Both the position numbers and the translations under genes were made by a program. Shown here in pieces: positions 7,822-16,952 of a stretch of 64,000 nucleotides of DNA. Location: the NCBI RefSeq assembly GCF_900104795.1, contig NZ_FNTG01000002.1, positions 1,736,001-1,800,000 of the forward strand. The letters are read 5' to 3'. The notes beneath the pieces are model-generated. The model was not told where the DNA came from, searched no databases, and saw nothing but the letters and a program-made list of their open reading frames with translations. The DNA is from Burkholderia sp. WP9. Its GTDB lineage: Bacteria; Pseudomonadota; Gammaproteobacteria; Burkholderiales; Burkholderiaceae. The stretch's first letter is position 1, and every line of letters begins with the position of its first letter.

Positions 7822-8508
7822 TCACGAAGTCGCGTCGTCCTGCCGGAACTGCTTCACGCCGTGCAGTTGTCGCAAGCGGCCGCAGATCGCCTCATATTCC
7901 GTATTCGACACGCGATGCAAGGTGATCATCACCTCGTCGCATTCGGGCGCGTCCTCGCTTTGCTGCATCACGAACTGTTTGACGCGCGGGCTTGCGGCGC
8001 CGAGTTCGTCGTGCAGCGAGTGGAACGTCATAGTGCCGCGATCGACGATCATCGTCAGTTGGCGCCGCTGCTTGACCGTGATGAAGCGGCGCTCGAGCGG
8101 CTTGATGCCGGCAAGGATGATCAGAATGATGATGGTCGCCGCGATCGACGCGGTGTACAGCCCGCCGCCCACCGCCAGCCCGATGGCGGCGACCGACCAG
8201 AGGCTCGCCGCCGTCGTCAGGCCGCACACGATCTCGCCGCGCAGCAGGATCGAACCCGCGCCGAGAAAGCCGATGCCCGACACGACCTGCGCGGCCATCC
8301 GCGACGGGTCGAGCACCACGTGCTCCCCGCCCAGCACTTCGGCAAAACCGTAGGCCGAGACGATCATGATGAGCGTCGAACCGACGCACACGAGCATGTG
8401 CGTTCGTAGACCCGCGGCCCACGAAAGCCGCTCCCGCTCGAAGCCGATGACACTGCCGAGCGCCGCGGCCAGCCCCAGACGGGCGATGAGTTCGAAATTC
8501 CCCAACAT
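7822..8508 (-). CDS. MgtC/SapB family membrane protein
   Basis: A 228-residue protein. Residues 1-135 form the MgtC/SapB membrane domain: GSVIGFERER is the family signature, followed by MLVCVGSTLIMIVSAYG, VVSGIGFLGAGSIL and GLTTAASLWSVAAIGLAVGGG, about four to five membrane spans. The C-terminal 90 residues are a soluble ACT-like domain (RQLTMIVDRGTMTFHSLHDEL). AAGGAGGAAA precedes the ATG. MgtC proteins in pathogens inhibit ATP synthase or help growth at low magnesium; the role in this organism is inferred only from family. Confidence 0.9.
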   Translation of the reverse strand: MLGNFELIARLGLAAALGSVIGFERERLSWAAGLRTHMLVCVGSTLIMIVSAYGFAEVLGGEHVVLDPSRMAAQVVSGIGFLGAGSILLRGEIVCGLTTAASLWSVAAIGLAVGGGLYTASIAATIIILIILAGIKPLERRFITVKQRRQLTMIVDRGTMTFHSLHDELGAASPRVKQFVMQQSEDAPECDEVMITLHRVSNTEYEAICGRLRQLHGVKQFRQDDATS

Positions 8509-8607
8509 TGTTTTTCCTCCTTATCGGCAATTATTTGAGATGTTTTCCGCACCGGCGCCGGAGTGCCGGCGGGACCTGTTTGCTTTATGCTAGGCCGCAC
8601 GCCGCGA

Positions 8608-8643
8608 GGCGGGTTGCCAGGCGGGTTGCCAGGCAGGTTGAGC
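8608..8643. repeat. Three-copy 12-bp tandem repeat
   Basis: GGCGGGTTGCCA is present twice back to back (8608-8631), followed by a degenerate third copy GGCAGGTTGAGC. It lies in the 297-base gap between the MgtC-like gene and the epimerase gene, transcribed away from each other. Confidence 0.7.
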
Positions 8644-8805
8644 CGGGCGCACTGCGAGTCGTGGTGCTGATTTCGGCTTGGCTGCCGGCAAAGCAGGTAG
8701 CATCCGCGCTCACCAACAGGTTGGCCGGCGAATGCGCCGCGCTGCAACTTTGGCTACGGCACGCGCCCGTAGGCCCTTCGAAATACGCGTTTGACCAATT
8801 TGACT

Positions 8806-9915
8806 ATGCAGAGCACGAACCCTTCCGCCGCTTCCACCATCGCCCTCGCGAAGAGGCTGCGCGACCACTTCACAGGCGTGGTGCTGCCCATGTGGCGGGG
8901 CCCGGGATTCAACGCCGCACTGAAGCTGCCCTACGAAGCGGTTAGCGCTGAAGGCCATCAGCCGCTACCTGCCGAGCGTTACCGGGCCATGGCCTGCGCG
9001 CGGCAATTGTTCGTCTTCTCCCAGGCGGGCGACGAAGCTCACGCGCAAGTGCTGTTCGATTCGTTGACGCGTACCTTTCAGGACACCCGCCACGGCGGAT
9101 GGTTCTTCAGCGTCGATCCGCAAGGCGCACCGCTCGACACCACCAAGGATCTATACACGCACGCATTCGTCGTGTTTGCCTGCGCGGAATTTGGCCGGCG
9201 CTCCGGCAATCCCGACGCGCTGGAGCTCGTGCATCGCACGTCGGCGGTGATCCAGTCGAACTTCGCCGCCGAAGGCGATCTGTTCAACGCCGCGCTGACC
9301 GCGGACTTCGCCGGCGTGACGGGCACGCCGATCCAGAATCCTTTGATGCACCTGACCGAAGCCTGGCTGGCCGCTCGCGAAGCCACGCACGACAACGCTT
9401 TCGACGCCGCATTGCGGCGCCTCGCCGGCGCGGTCGCCCGTCACTTCCTGCACGCGCCTACGGGTTGCATCGCGGAACTGCCGATCGGTGCGGCCGAGAA
9501 CCGTCTGGAACCCGGTCATCAGTTCGAATGGTTCTGGCTGGTCAAGCAGGCGGGCGCCGTGTTCGAAGGTTCCGGTCTTGCCGAAGCGATGCCACGAGCG
9601 TTCAGCTTCGCGCAGCAACATGGGGTGGACCGGGAGACAGGCGGCGTGTGCGCCTCGCTTGATGAAACCGGGCGGGTGAAGGACGCGACCCAGCGGATCT
9701 GGGCGCAAACCGAGTATCTGCGTGCGCTGGCAAGCCAGGACGAACAGACGGCGCTCGCCGCGCTGCCCCGGCAAATCGAACGGTTCCAACAACGCTTCCT
9801 GCGTCCGCAGGGCTGGTTCGAGTGCAAAACGCCGGCCGGTGAGGTGGCCCGGGCAGACATGCCGTCGACCACGCCTTACCACCTGGCGACCGCCTATGAG
9901 GCCTTGCCGGCGTAA
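8806..9915 (+). CDS. N-acylglucosamine 2-epimerase (AGE) family epimerase/isomerase
   Basis: A 369-residue protein of the AGE (alpha/alpha barrel) family. Typical motifs are FSQAGDEAHA, GGWFFSVDPQGAPLDTTKDLYTHAFV (with the conserved Lys, Asp and His), NPLMHLTEAWLA, PGHQFEWFWLV and the C-terminal W-F-E/K-C region with TTPYHL. These residues bind and isomerise sugars, for example mannose-fructose interconversion or GlcNAc-ManNAc epimerisation. The exact sugar is not set by sequence. The ATG at 8806 is used; a TTG at 8791 is also in frame, and neither has a strong ribosome-binding site. Confidence 0.88.
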   Translation: MQSTNPSAASTIALAKRLRDHFTGVVLPMWRGPGFNAALKLPYEAVSAEGHQPLPAERYRAMACARQLFVFSQAGDEAHAQVLFDSLTRTFQDTRHGGWFFSVDPQGAPLDTTKDLYTHAFVVFACAEFGRRSGNPDALELVHRTSAVIQSNFAAEGDLFNAALTADFAGVTGTPIQNPLMHLTEAWLAAREATHDNAFDAALRRLAGAVARHFLHAPTGCIAELPIGAAENRLEPGHQFEWFWLVKQAGAVFEGSGLAEAMPRAFSFAQQHGVDRETGGVCASLDETGRVKDATQRIWAQTEYLRALASQDEQTALAALPRQIERFQQRFLRPQGWFECKTPAGEVARADMPSTTPYHLATAYEALPA

Positions 9916-10116
9916 GGCCGCCGGTGAGACGCGCATCGTGCGGCTGTCTTGTGTCCGCCCACCAACCTGTCCGACGCTGCCGAGGCCGCTAAAAACTCGA
10001 CCAACCCCGGTAGCGTCCGCGACTTGGGCACCCGAGCGATCGCGAAGCCGGCTGGCGCCGGCCGCGATCTCACGACGTCATGACGGGTCCGGACAAAAAG
10101 CCGACCGCCTGGCCGA

Positions 10117-10392
10117 TCAGTACTCTTCGCGCTGCCAGGTGCTCCAACCGGTGTCGGCAGATTTAAAACGCATATAAGTTGCGCTTTGCCCGGTGGGGGT
10201 GTCCGATGCGTCGCCATGCGGCTTGCGATCGGTCGTGTGGAGGGCGAAAGCCTGGCGGTCCGCGGTATCGACCGTAATACGGCCGATCGGGTCCGGGGCG
10301 CCTTCTTGAGGGGATTTAGACTCCAATATCGCCAGATAGGGGGTCAAACGACTCCAGAACGAGGTAAGTTCTTCTTGCAAATAATGTGTCAA
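10117..10392 (-). CDS. Small protein of unknown function, TTG start
   Basis: A 91-residue soluble protein beginning MTHYLQEELTSFW and ending GWSTWQREEY. The TTG at 10392 has AGGAAA six bases upstream and no in-frame ATG lies near it. The sequence has normal amino-acid composition with four Trp, and codon third positions rich in G/C, which supports a real gene. It is divergent from the cold-shock gene. No family is recognised. Confidence 0.62.
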   Translation of the reverse strand: MTHYLQEELTSFWSRLTPYLAILESKSPQEGAPDPIGRITVDTADRQAFALHTTDRKPHGDASDTPTGQSATYMRFKSADTGWSTWQREEY

Positions 10393-10610
10393 TGTTTTTC
10401 CTGGAAGAGTAATACAAGCAGTTTACCCTACCGGGCGGAGCGGCCTTCCAATTGCTTCCCAAGCCGGAAAAATGCCGATGCGGGGGAATACCCGAATACT
10501 GGTTGGTTGGCGTCCGTCATAAAGACGTGATACAACTCCTACTTCGCGCTCGATCTCGCGTTGAGAAATAGCGGTCGCGAATGCAACACACAACATTTAC
10601 TGGATTAAAA

Positions 10611-10814
10611 ATGGCAACAGGTACTGTGAAGTGGTTTAACGATGCAAAGGGCTTTGGCTTCATCACGCCGGACGACGGCGGCGAAGACCTGTTCGCGCAC
10701 TTTTCGGAAGTTCAAGGCAGCGGCTTCAAGTCCCTGCAGGAAAACCAAAAAGTGACGTTTGAAGTTAAGCAAGGCCCGAAGGGCAAGCAAGCTGCGAACA
10801 TCCAGCCGGCCTAA
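10611..10814 (+). CDS. Cold-shock protein, CspA family
   Basis: A 67-residue single OB-fold protein that binds single-stranded RNA and DNA. Both RNA-binding motifs are intact: KGFGFITP (RNP1, residues 13-20) and DLFAHF (RNP2, residues 27-32). The start [16 protein letters not shown] is the family start, so the in-frame ATG at 10581 is rejected. It probably has a long 5' leader, as is usual for such genes. A strong terminator follows at 10862. Confidence 0.95.
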   Translation: MATGTVKWFNDAKGFGFITPDDGGEDLFAHFSEVQGSGFKSLQENQKVTFEVKQGPKGKQAANIQPA

Positions 10815-10861
10815 GTACCGTCAGGTACTTTGAGGCACCCTTAGGCGCTTGCGTCTAATGC

Positions 10862-10889
10862 AAAATGGCCCGCTTTGGCGGGCCATTTT
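10862..10889. terminator. Bidirectional terminator after the cold-shock gene
   Basis: AAAATGGCCCGC and GCGGGCCATTTT form a perfect 12-bp stem with loop TTTG, flanked by A and T runs. It can end transcripts of both the cold-shock gene and the convergent chemoreceptor gene. Confidence 0.88.
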
Positions 10890-10926
10890 CTTTGTCTGAC
10901 GGTTTAGTTTTTTGTGCTTGAGAGGG

Positions 10927-12549
10927 CTAAATCGCGCGCATGCCGGACAACGAAAAATCGGCTGATGGGCCACGCGCCTCGTCGAATTGTTGCGTGCGCA
11001 ACACAGATTCCGAAATTTCGAACACGGAAACCGCCTGCTTTAACTGCTGCGTCTGCTGATGCAGCGAAGCCGCCGCTGCTGCGGCCTGTTCGACGAGCGC
11101 CGCGTTCTGCTGCGTCATCTCATCCATCTGCACCACCGCCTGGTTGACCTGCTCGATACCCGTGCTCTGCTCGAGCGACGACGCGCTGATTTCCGCCATC
11201 ATCTGCGTGACGCGCGAAATCGAGGCGGACACGTTGCTCATCGCTTCCCCGGCATGCTCGACCAGCGCCGAACCGCCCTGAATCTCGGCGACCGATTCGC
11301 TGATCAGCGTTTTGATTTCCTTCGCCGATTGCGCGCTGCGCTGCGCGAGGCCGCGCACCTCGCCCGCCACCACGGCGAAGCCGCGCCCCTGCTCGCCGGC
11401 GCGGGCCGCTTCCACGGCCGCGTTGAGCGCGAGAATATTGGTCTGGAACGCGATGCCGTCGATCACCGAAATGATCTCGGCGATCTTGTCCGAGCTCTGC
11501 GCGATGCCGCGCATCTTGTCGACCACCTCGTTGACCACTTCGCTGCCGCGCGAGGTCGCCTCAAGCGCGGTTTCGGCGAGCGCATTGGCCTCCCGGGCGT
11601 GCTCGGCGTTCTGACGCACGGTGGCGGTCAATTCCTCCATGCTCGACGCGGTTTCTTCCAGCGACGCCGCCTGGCTTTCCGTGCGCGCCGACAAGTCGGC
11701 GTTGCCGGTCGCGATTTCGTCGGCGCCGAGGTGGATCGAGTCCGCGGATTCGCGCACGGTTTGCACGGTACGCGCGACGCTCGCCTGCATTTTCGCGAGG
11801 CCCGAGAACAGCCGGCCGATCTCATTGGTGCCGCGCGCGGCGATCGGCTGGTCGAGGCGGCCTTGCGCGATACGGTCGAAGTGTCGGCCCGCTTCTTCCA
11901 GCGGCGCCACCACGCCCCGGCGCAGCGCCGCATAGACGGCGAACGTGCCGGCCACCAGCGCCAGCAGGATCACGATGCTGACGGCGCGAAACGTGGCCAT
12001 GCGCGTATCGATCGAATCGAGCGATGCGCGGCTCGCCGCGTTGCCGAACTGCACGAAGTTATGCGACTCGCCGAGGTAGGCGTCCTGGAACGACTGGGTC
12101 GGCTGGTCGAGAAAGGCCTGAATGTTGTTCGCGTCGAGAAACTGCACCAGCTCCGCGAGCGCGTCGTGTAGCTTCTTGTAGCGCTCGGCGAGGGCCGCGG
12201 CACGGGCGCCGTTCTCGTCGCCGGTCTTGGGGGCGCTCATGAAGGCCGCGAACGACTGGTCGGCGGCCGTCAACTGTTCGCGGGCGTGCTGCACGATGTC
12301 GGTCGGCTCGGAGCCGCCCCGCACCATGCGCGTGCCGGCGCGCGAGAGATTGATGCGCGCGTCCATCAGATGCTGGGTCGTTTCGTTGACCGCGTCCACC
12401 TGCTTCAAGGCGATGTTAGACAGATCGTTCACGTCGTCGTGGGTACGCGTGAGCGACCAGAACCCCAAACCGACCGTGACAAGCTGGAAAACGCAGAATG
12501 CGGCCAGAACACACAACAGGCCGGATGCGACCTTGATCTTGCTGAACAT
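10927..12549 (-). CDS. Methyl-accepting chemotaxis protein (Tar-type sensor)
   Basis: A 540-residue chemoreceptor. Transmembrane helix 1 is residues 10-30. A four-helix periplasmic sensor of about 155 residues follows, with ARINLSRAGTRMV as in Tar/Tsr-like receptors, then transmembrane helix 2 near 190-210 (VSIVILLALVAGTFAVYAAL) and HAMP. The signalling domain has the invariant hairpin tip [35 protein letters not shown] segment. Methylation regions are visible (ASLEETASSMEELTATV). It signals through CheA/CheW to the flagellar motor. The ligand is unknown. A FliA-like promoter lies upstream at 12593-12619. Confidence 0.95.
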   Translation of the reverse strand: MFSKIKVASGLLCVLAAFCVFQLVTVGLGFWSLTRTHDDVNDLSNIALKQVDAVNETTQHLMDARINLSRAGTRMVRGGSEPTDIVQHAREQLTAADQSFAAFMSAPKTGDENGARAAALAERYKKLHDALAELVQFLDANNIQAFLDQPTQSFQDAYLGESHNFVQFGNAASRASLDSIDTRMATFRAVSIVILLALVAGTFAVYAALRRGVVAPLEEAGRHFDRIAQGRLDQPIAARGTNEIGRLFSGLAKMQASVARTVQTVRESADSIHLGADEIATGNADLSARTESQAASLEETASSMEELTATVRQNAEHAREANALAETALEATSRGSEVVNEVVDKMRGIAQSSDKIAEIISVIDGIAFQTNILALNAAVEAARAGEQGRGFAVVAGEVRGLAQRSAQSAKEIKTLISESVAEIQGGSALVEHAGEAMSNVSASISRVTQMMAEISASSLEQSTGIEQVNQAVVQMDEMTQQNAALVEQAAAAAASLHQQTQQLKQAVSVFEISESVLRTQQFDEARGPSADFSLSGMRAI

Positions 12550-12592
12550 CGTGAATACCTGAAGGCAAAGAATAACGGGAGCTACGTCAGGG

Positions 12593-12619
12593 TTAACGGC
12601 ATCGCCGAGCCGCGCTTGA
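12593..12619 (-). promoter_or_regulatory. FliA (sigma-28)-like promoter of the chemoreceptor gene
   Basis: On the minus strand TCAA, 15 bases, then GCCGTTAA resembles the flagellar sigma factor consensus TAAA-N15-GCCGATAA. It lies about 45 bases upstream of the chemoreceptor start at 12549. The other complete chemoreceptor in this window has the same GCCGTTAA -10 element. Confidence 0.55.
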
Positions 12620-12722
12620 GACCAATTCCATCAAAGATCGTCTTACGTCCCCTTTACATCGGCCAACTTCACCATTGCAATCACTTCGCACAACAATGCA
12701 TGGAGCAAATTACCGATTCCCC

Positions 12723-12752
12723 TTGACGCGGCGCGTGCGCGCTTCCTAGAGT
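12723..12752 (+). promoter_or_regulatory. Possible sigma-70 promoter of the thioesterase gene
   Basis: TTGACG and TAGAGT are separated by 18 bases, about 70 bases upstream of the ATG at 12819. The match is moderate. Confidence 0.4.
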
Positions 12753-12818
12753 GGGTAGGGACTGCACGACGCAGGCCAGTGCAGATTGCCACCGCGGGCT
12801 ATGCCCGAAGGACTCACA

Positions 12819-13253
12819 ATGACCGACCTCCTCGACCGGGCGCGCGGCGCACTGCATGCCCAGCCGTTCAGCATGCTGTTGGGCGCAGAGTTGATGCACA
12901 CGGGCACCAACGAACTCACGCTGAGTCTGCCGATCCGCGACGAGTTGCGGCAACAGCACGGCTTCGTGCATGGCGGCGTCATCAGCTATCTCGTCGACAA
13001 TGCACTGACGTTCGCCGGTGCGCTGCTACTCGGGCCCAAAGTCGTGACCGGGGAATACAAGATCAATTACCTGCGCCCGGCCATCAACGGCACGCTGATC
13101 GCGCGCGCAAAGGTCGTCTACGCGGGCCAGCATCAGGCCACCTGCCAATGCAACGTGTTCGTGATGGAAGGCAACCGCGAAAAGCTGATTGCCGTCGCGC
13201 AGGGCACCGTGAACCGGATCAGCGAAAGCGGCGAACACGAACACGGCAACTGA
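12819..13253 (+). CDS. PaaI-type hotdog-fold thioesterase
   Basis: A 144-residue hotdog-fold acyl-CoA thioesterase. The family signature is clear: RQQHGFVHGGVISYLVDNA (HGG-x-D/N catalytic loop) followed by TGEYKINYLRPA. It hydrolyses acyl- or phenylacetyl-CoA-like thioesters in the cytosol. GAAGGA lies eight bases before the chosen ATG; an in-frame ATG at 12801 is less likely. Single transcription unit. Confidence 0.9.
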   Translation: MTDLLDRARGALHAQPFSMLLGAELMHTGTNELTLSLPIRDELRQQHGFVHGGVISYLVDNALTFAGALLLGPKVVTGEYKINYLRPAINGTLIARAKVVYAGQHQATCQCNVFVMEGNREKLIAVAQGTVNRISESGEHEHGN

Positions 13254-13303
13254 GACCGTAGCCTTTCCTGAAGCACATCGCGCCGTCATCGAGGCGCTTG
13301 TTC

Positions 13304-13335
13304 ACGTTTCGTCATTTAGCTAATATACGAAACGT
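13304..13335. promoter_or_regulatory. Palindromic operator upstream of the ArsR gene
   Basis: ACGTTTCGT (13304-13312) and ACGAAACGT (13327-13335) are perfect 9-bp inverted arms centred on TTAGCTAA (13316-13323). The AT-rich centre TAATAT at 13321 could be the -10 of the promoter. This is the expected size and place for an autoregulatory site of the ArsR-type regulator that starts at 13370. Confidence 0.7.
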
Positions 13336-13369
13336 TATCCACCGATGGCTCCATTCGGCGCACTGCCTC

Positions 13370-13672
13370 ATGACAGACGACCTCACGCGCATCAACGCGC
13401 TCGCGAATGCCAGCCGGCTCGCCGTCATGCGCTGGCTGAAGGAGCCGACGCTGCATTTCCCGTATCAGGACCACGCCGATATCGAAACGGTCGGCGTATG
13501 CTGCACGTTCATCACCGACAAGCTCGGCATCGCACCCGCCACGACCACGCGCCACATGCGCATCCTCGCCGATGCGGGACTCGTTCGCGCGCAGCGGATC
13601 GGCAAATTCACCTATTACAAACGCATCGACGCCGAGTTGCAGAAGCTCGGCCGCGACCTCGCCAATCTGTAG
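13370..13672 (+). CDS. ArsR-family winged-helix transcriptional regulator
   Basis: A 100-residue DNA-binding protein of ArsR type. The helix-turn-helix is ITDKLGIAPATTTRHMRILADAGLVRAQRIGKFTYYKRI, the usual recognition helix plus wing of the family. A vicinal cysteine pair GVCCTF lies just before the helix-turn-helix, so metal, metalloid or redox sensing is possible, although other CXC sites are absent. It begins 35 bases after a large palindrome and is followed after 54 bases by the PLP decarboxylase gene, so the two are probably one operon under its own control. Confidence 0.87.
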   Translation: MTDDLTRINALANASRLAVMRWLKEPTLHFPYQDHADIETVGVCCTFITDKLGIAPATTTRHMRILADAGLVRAQRIGKFTYYKRIDAELQKLGRDLANL

Positions 13673-13726
13673 GCGCGCGGTATTCACGAGACCGCGCCGC
13701 CACCTTCCCGACAGCTCAGGAGCCAC

Positions 13727-15079
13727 ATGGACGAACTCGCACTTGCCACCGACGCGGACCAGCGCGCGCACGCTTACCTTGCCGGTATCGGCAAACGCCA
13801 GGTGTTTCCAGACGCGGCCGCGCTTCAGCAACTCGCGGACTTCGATGAAGCCTTCCCGCAACACGGCCACGCGCCCGCCGACGTACTGCGCCTGCTCGAC
13901 GAAAGCGGATCGCCCGGCACGGTCGCGTCGAACGATCCGCGCTACTACGGCTTCGTGATCGGCGCGGTGTTGCCGGCCGCGGCGGCGGCCGAACGTTTGA
14001 TGGGCGCGTGGGACCAGTGCGCGTCGACCTTCGACAACTCGCCGGTCGCGGCCACCATCGAGAAGATCGCGGCGCGCTGGGTGCTCGACGCGCTCGATTT
14101 GCCGCGCGAAGCGGCGATCGGCTTCGGCACCAGCGCGACGGCGTGCACGCTCGTGTGCATCGCGGCCGCGCGGCGCGCGCTGCTCGCACGCAAGGGTTGG
14201 GATTTCGACAACGACGGCCTGGACGGCGCGCCGCCGGTGCGCGTCGTGATCTCCGAGATGGCGCATATCACCGTGAAAAAGGCGTTGCGCGTGCTCGGCT
14301 TCGGCATGAAGCGCGTGATCGCCGCGCCCGTGGATGCGCATGGCCGCATCGATCCCGCGCAGTTGCCGCCGCTCGACGACATGACGATCTTCTGCGTGCA
14401 AGCCGGCGAAGTGAACACCGGCGAATTCGATCCGTTCGCGGAAGTGATTCCTCGCGCCAAGGCGGCCGGCGCGTGGGTCCACGTGGATGGCGCGTTCGGC
14501 CTGTGGGCGCGCGCCTCGTCGAAACGGGCGCTGACCGAGGGCATCGACGGCGCGGATAGCTGGACCACCGACGGCCACAAGTGGCTCAACACACCGTACG
14601 ACGGCGCAATGGCGATCTGCCGCGACGCGCGCGCGATCTCGGCGGCGATGAACAGTGACGCGGTCTATCTGAGCGGCGCGCATGACGCGCAGAAGAATTT
14701 GAACCTGGAGTTCTCGCGCCGCGCGCGCGGCATTCCAATTTGGGCCGCCTTGCGTTCGCTCGGGCGCAGCGGCGTGCAGGAGATGGTCGACCGGCATTGC
14801 GCGCAGGCTTCGCGAATTGCCGAAGGTCTGCGCGCCGCCGGCTTCGAGGTGTTGAACCGTGTCGTGCTGAACCAGGTGCTGGTGCGAGCGAAGACCGACG
14901 CGCAGACCGTCGCGATTCGCGAAGCGGCGCAGGCGTCGGGCGAAACGTGGTTCGGTCAGACTGTCTGGCAAGGCCGGCCGGCGTTTCGCATCAGCGTGTC
15001 GTCGTGGCGCACGGAAGACAAGCACGTCGATCAGTTGGTGGCGTTGCTTGCGCGTTTGCTCGCCGAGCAGCGCGCCTGA
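13727..15079 (+). CDS. PLP-dependent decarboxylase (group II, aspartate aminotransferase fold)
   Basis: A 450-residue fold-type I PLP enzyme. WVHVDGAFGLWA carries the Asp that contacts the pyridine nitrogen and TTDGHKWLNTPYDG the Schiff-base Lys. SPVAATIEKIAARWVLDAL and GFGTSATAC are typical of glutamate/aromatic amino-acid decarboxylase-like proteins. It should decarboxylate an amino acid or related compound; the substrate is unknown. AGGAG lies before the ATG. It follows the ArsR regulator in the same direction and ends at a strong terminator. Confidence 0.88.
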   Translation: MDELALATDADQRAHAYLAGIGKRQVFPDAAALQQLADFDEAFPQHGHAPADVLRLLDESGSPGTVASNDPRYYGFVIGAVLPAAAAAERLMGAWDQCASTFDNSPVAATIEKIAARWVLDALDLPREAAIGFGTSATACTLVCIAAARRALLARKGWDFDNDGLDGAPPVRVVISEMAHITVKKALRVLGFGMKRVIAAPVDAHGRIDPAQLPPLDDMTIFCVQAGEVNTGEFDPFAEVIPRAKAAGAWVHVDGAFGLWARASSKRALTEGIDGADSWTTDGHKWLNTPYDGAMAICRDARAISAAMNSDAVYLSGAHDAQKNLNLEFSRRARGIPIWAALRSLGRSGVQEMVDRHCAQASRIAEGLRAAGFEVLNRVVLNQVLVRAKTDAQTVAIREAAQASGETWFGQTVWQGRPAFRISVSSWRTEDKHVDQLVALLARLLAEQRA

Positions 15080-15172
15080 GCGACGCGCCGGCGGCTCGCC
15101 TGTCGATCGTCGAGCGGCTCCGCTCGCGCAACGGCTCACGGAGCAGCGCCATCAAACCGCAGCGGCGCACAC

Positions 15173-15212
15173 AAAAAAGGCGGTTCCTGCTCGATACAGG
15201 AACCGCCTTTCT
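15173..15212. terminator. Bidirectional terminator between decarboxylase and fucose operon
   Basis: AAAGGCGGTTCCTG and CAGGAACCGCCTTT form a perfect 14-bp stem, loop CTCGATA, with A and T tracts on both sides. It lies between two convergent units and can stop both. Confidence 0.9.
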
Positions 15213-15239
15213 TCATGCAGCCAAACTCGCCAGCGAGAC

Positions 15240-16088
15240 TTACTCCGCCGCGTAGGTCTTCTGCGTTTGCTCGCCCAGACCTTCAATTCCCAGGCGAATC
15301 GTCTGGCCCGGCTTCAGGTACACCGGATTCGGCTTCACGCCCATGCCGACGCCCGGCGGCGTGCCGGTCGAAATCACGTCGCCCGGTTGCAGGCTCATGC
15401 ACTGCGATACGTACGAGACCAGCTTCGCGACGCCGAACACCATCGTCTTGGTGCTGCCGTTCTGATAGCGATGGCCGTCCACTTCGAGCCACAGGCTCAG
15501 GTTCTGCGGGTCGGCGACTTCATCGCGCGTCACCACCCACGGGCCGATCGGGCCGAACGTGTCGAAGCCCTTGCCTTTGTCCCACGTGCCGCCCTTTTCG
15601 ATCTGCCATTCGCGTTCCGACACGTCGTTGATCACGCAGTAACCGGCGACGTAATCGAGCGCGTTGGCTTCGTCGATATATTTCGCCGGCTTGCCGATCA
15701 CCACGCCGAGTTCCACTTCCCAATCGGTCTTCTTCGAGCCGCGCGGAATTTCCACGTCGTCGTTCGGGCCGCTGATCGCGCTCGTCCACTTGTTGAAGAT
15801 GACCGGTTCGGCCGGCACCGGCAGATTCGATTCCGCCGCGTGATCCGCGTAATTCAAGCCGATACAGATGAACTTGCCGATCTTGCCGACGCACGGACCC
15901 ATGCGCGGATTGCCTTCGACCAGCGGCAGCGAGGCCGGATCGAGCGCGCGCAGCCTGGCGAGACCTTCGTCGGTTAGCGCGGCGCCGTCGATATCGGCGA
16001 CCACTTTCGACAGATCGCGAATCTTGCCTTGTGCGTCGAGCAAGCCCGGCTTTTCCTGGCCCTTCGGCCCATAACGAAGCAGTTTCAT
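15240..16088 (-). CDS. FAH-family hydrolase, likely 2,4-diketo-3-deoxy-L-fuconate hydrolase
   Basis: A 282-residue fumarylacetoacetate hydrolase-fold enzyme. The metal-binding residues are in [11 protein letters not shown] (two acidic residues) and the family core [17 protein letters not shown] and GTPPGVGMG are intact. It is the last gene of the nine-gene operon. In non-phosphorylative L-fucose and L-rhamnose routes, the final step is hydrolysis of a 2,4-diketo-3-deoxy sugar acid to pyruvate plus L-lactate by exactly this family; the neighbours make that the best assignment. AAGGAAGTGTCAGG precedes the ATG. The substrate is inferred. Confidence 0.88.
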   Translation of the reverse strand: MKLLRYGPKGQEKPGLLDAQGKIRDLSKVVADIDGAALTDEGLARLRALDPASLPLVEGNPRMGPCVGKIGKFICIGLNYADHAAESNLPVPAEPVIFNKWTSAISGPNDDVEIPRGSKKTDWEVELGVVIGKPAKYIDEANALDYVAGYCVINDVSEREWQIEKGGTWDKGKGFDTFGPIGPWVVTRDEVADPQNLSLWLEVDGHRYQNGSTKTMVFGVAKLVSYVSQCMSLQPGDVISTGTPPGVGMGVKPNPVYLKPGQTIRLGIEGLGEQTQKTYAAE

Positions 16089-16144
16089 CCTGACACTTCC
16101 TTTGAGTGGTGTTCGGTTCGTGGTTCAGCTTGGGTCGGCGTACC

Positions 16145-16888
16145 TCAGTTCGACCAGCCGCCGTCGATCACATGCGCGTGGCCCGTGGTGAACGACGATT
16201 CGTCGGACGCGAGATACAGCGCCAATGCGGCGATCTCTTCCGGCTTGCCGATACGGCCCATCGGCTGACGCGCGACGAAAGCCGCCTGCACGGCGTCCAG
16301 CGTCGCGCCCTGTGCCTGAGCCTGGTCGACGATCCGCTGTTCGAGCGACGGCGAAGCCACAGTGCCCGGGCAGATCGCGTTACAGCGTACACCACGCGTG
16401 ATGAAGTCGGCAGCAACGGATTTGGTCAGCCCGATCACCGCGGCCTTGGAGGCGCTGTACGCGAAGCGGTTCGGCACGCCCTTCACGCTCGACGCCGCCG
16501 ACGACATATTGATGATCGAACCGCCGCCGTTGTCCAGCATGGCGGGCAGGAACGCGCGGATCGTGCGGTACATCGCCTTCGCGTTCAGGTCGAACGCGAA
16601 GTCCCAATCCTCTTCGCTGCATTCGAGAATGTTGCCCGCATGCACGAAGCCCGCGCAGTTGAACAGCACGTCGATCGCGCCCAGTTCGGCGGCCAGCGCC
16701 TTGATCGCCGCGTTGTCGCGCACGTCGAGCTTGCGGGCGTCGACCGGCTTGCCGGCAAGTCCGTCGATGCGGATGTCAGTGGCGATCACACGCGCGCCTT
16801 CGCGTGCGAAGAGTTCGGCGGTGGCGAGTCCGATGCCTTGTCCTGCCGCCGTGATCAGGGCCGTCTTGCCGGCCAGTCTTTGTGTCAT
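16145..16888 (-). CDS. SDR dehydrogenase, likely 2-keto-3-deoxy-L-fuconate 4-dehydrogenase
   Basis: A 247-residue short-chain dehydrogenase. The NAD motif [12 protein letters not shown] is at residues 14-25, NCAG in the core, and the catalytic Ser, Tyr-x-x-x-Lys are in [11 protein letters not shown] and [11 protein letters not shown]-terminal VIDGGWSN is usual. In this operon its expected role is NAD-dependent oxidation of the keto-deoxy sugar acid at C4, giving the diketo acid that the FAH protein cleaves. TGGAGT lies before the ATG. Confidence 0.9.
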   Translation of the reverse strand: MTQRLAGKTALITAAGQGIGLATAELFAREGARVIATDIRIDGLAGKPVDARKLDVRDNAAIKALAAELGAIDVLFNCAGFVHAGNILECSEEDWDFAFDLNAKAMYRTIRAFLPAMLDNGGGSIINMSSAASSVKGVPNRFAYSASKAAVIGLTKSVAADFITRGVRCNAICPGTVASPSLEQRIVDQAQAQGATLDAVQAAFVARQPMGRIGKPEEIAALALYLASDESSFTTGHAHVIDGGWSN

Positions 16889-16952
16889 CTACGACTCCAG
16901 TTGAATGGGCTGTGCATTTGCTTTTGCTTCTGCTGCTTGTCTCTTCCAGAAA

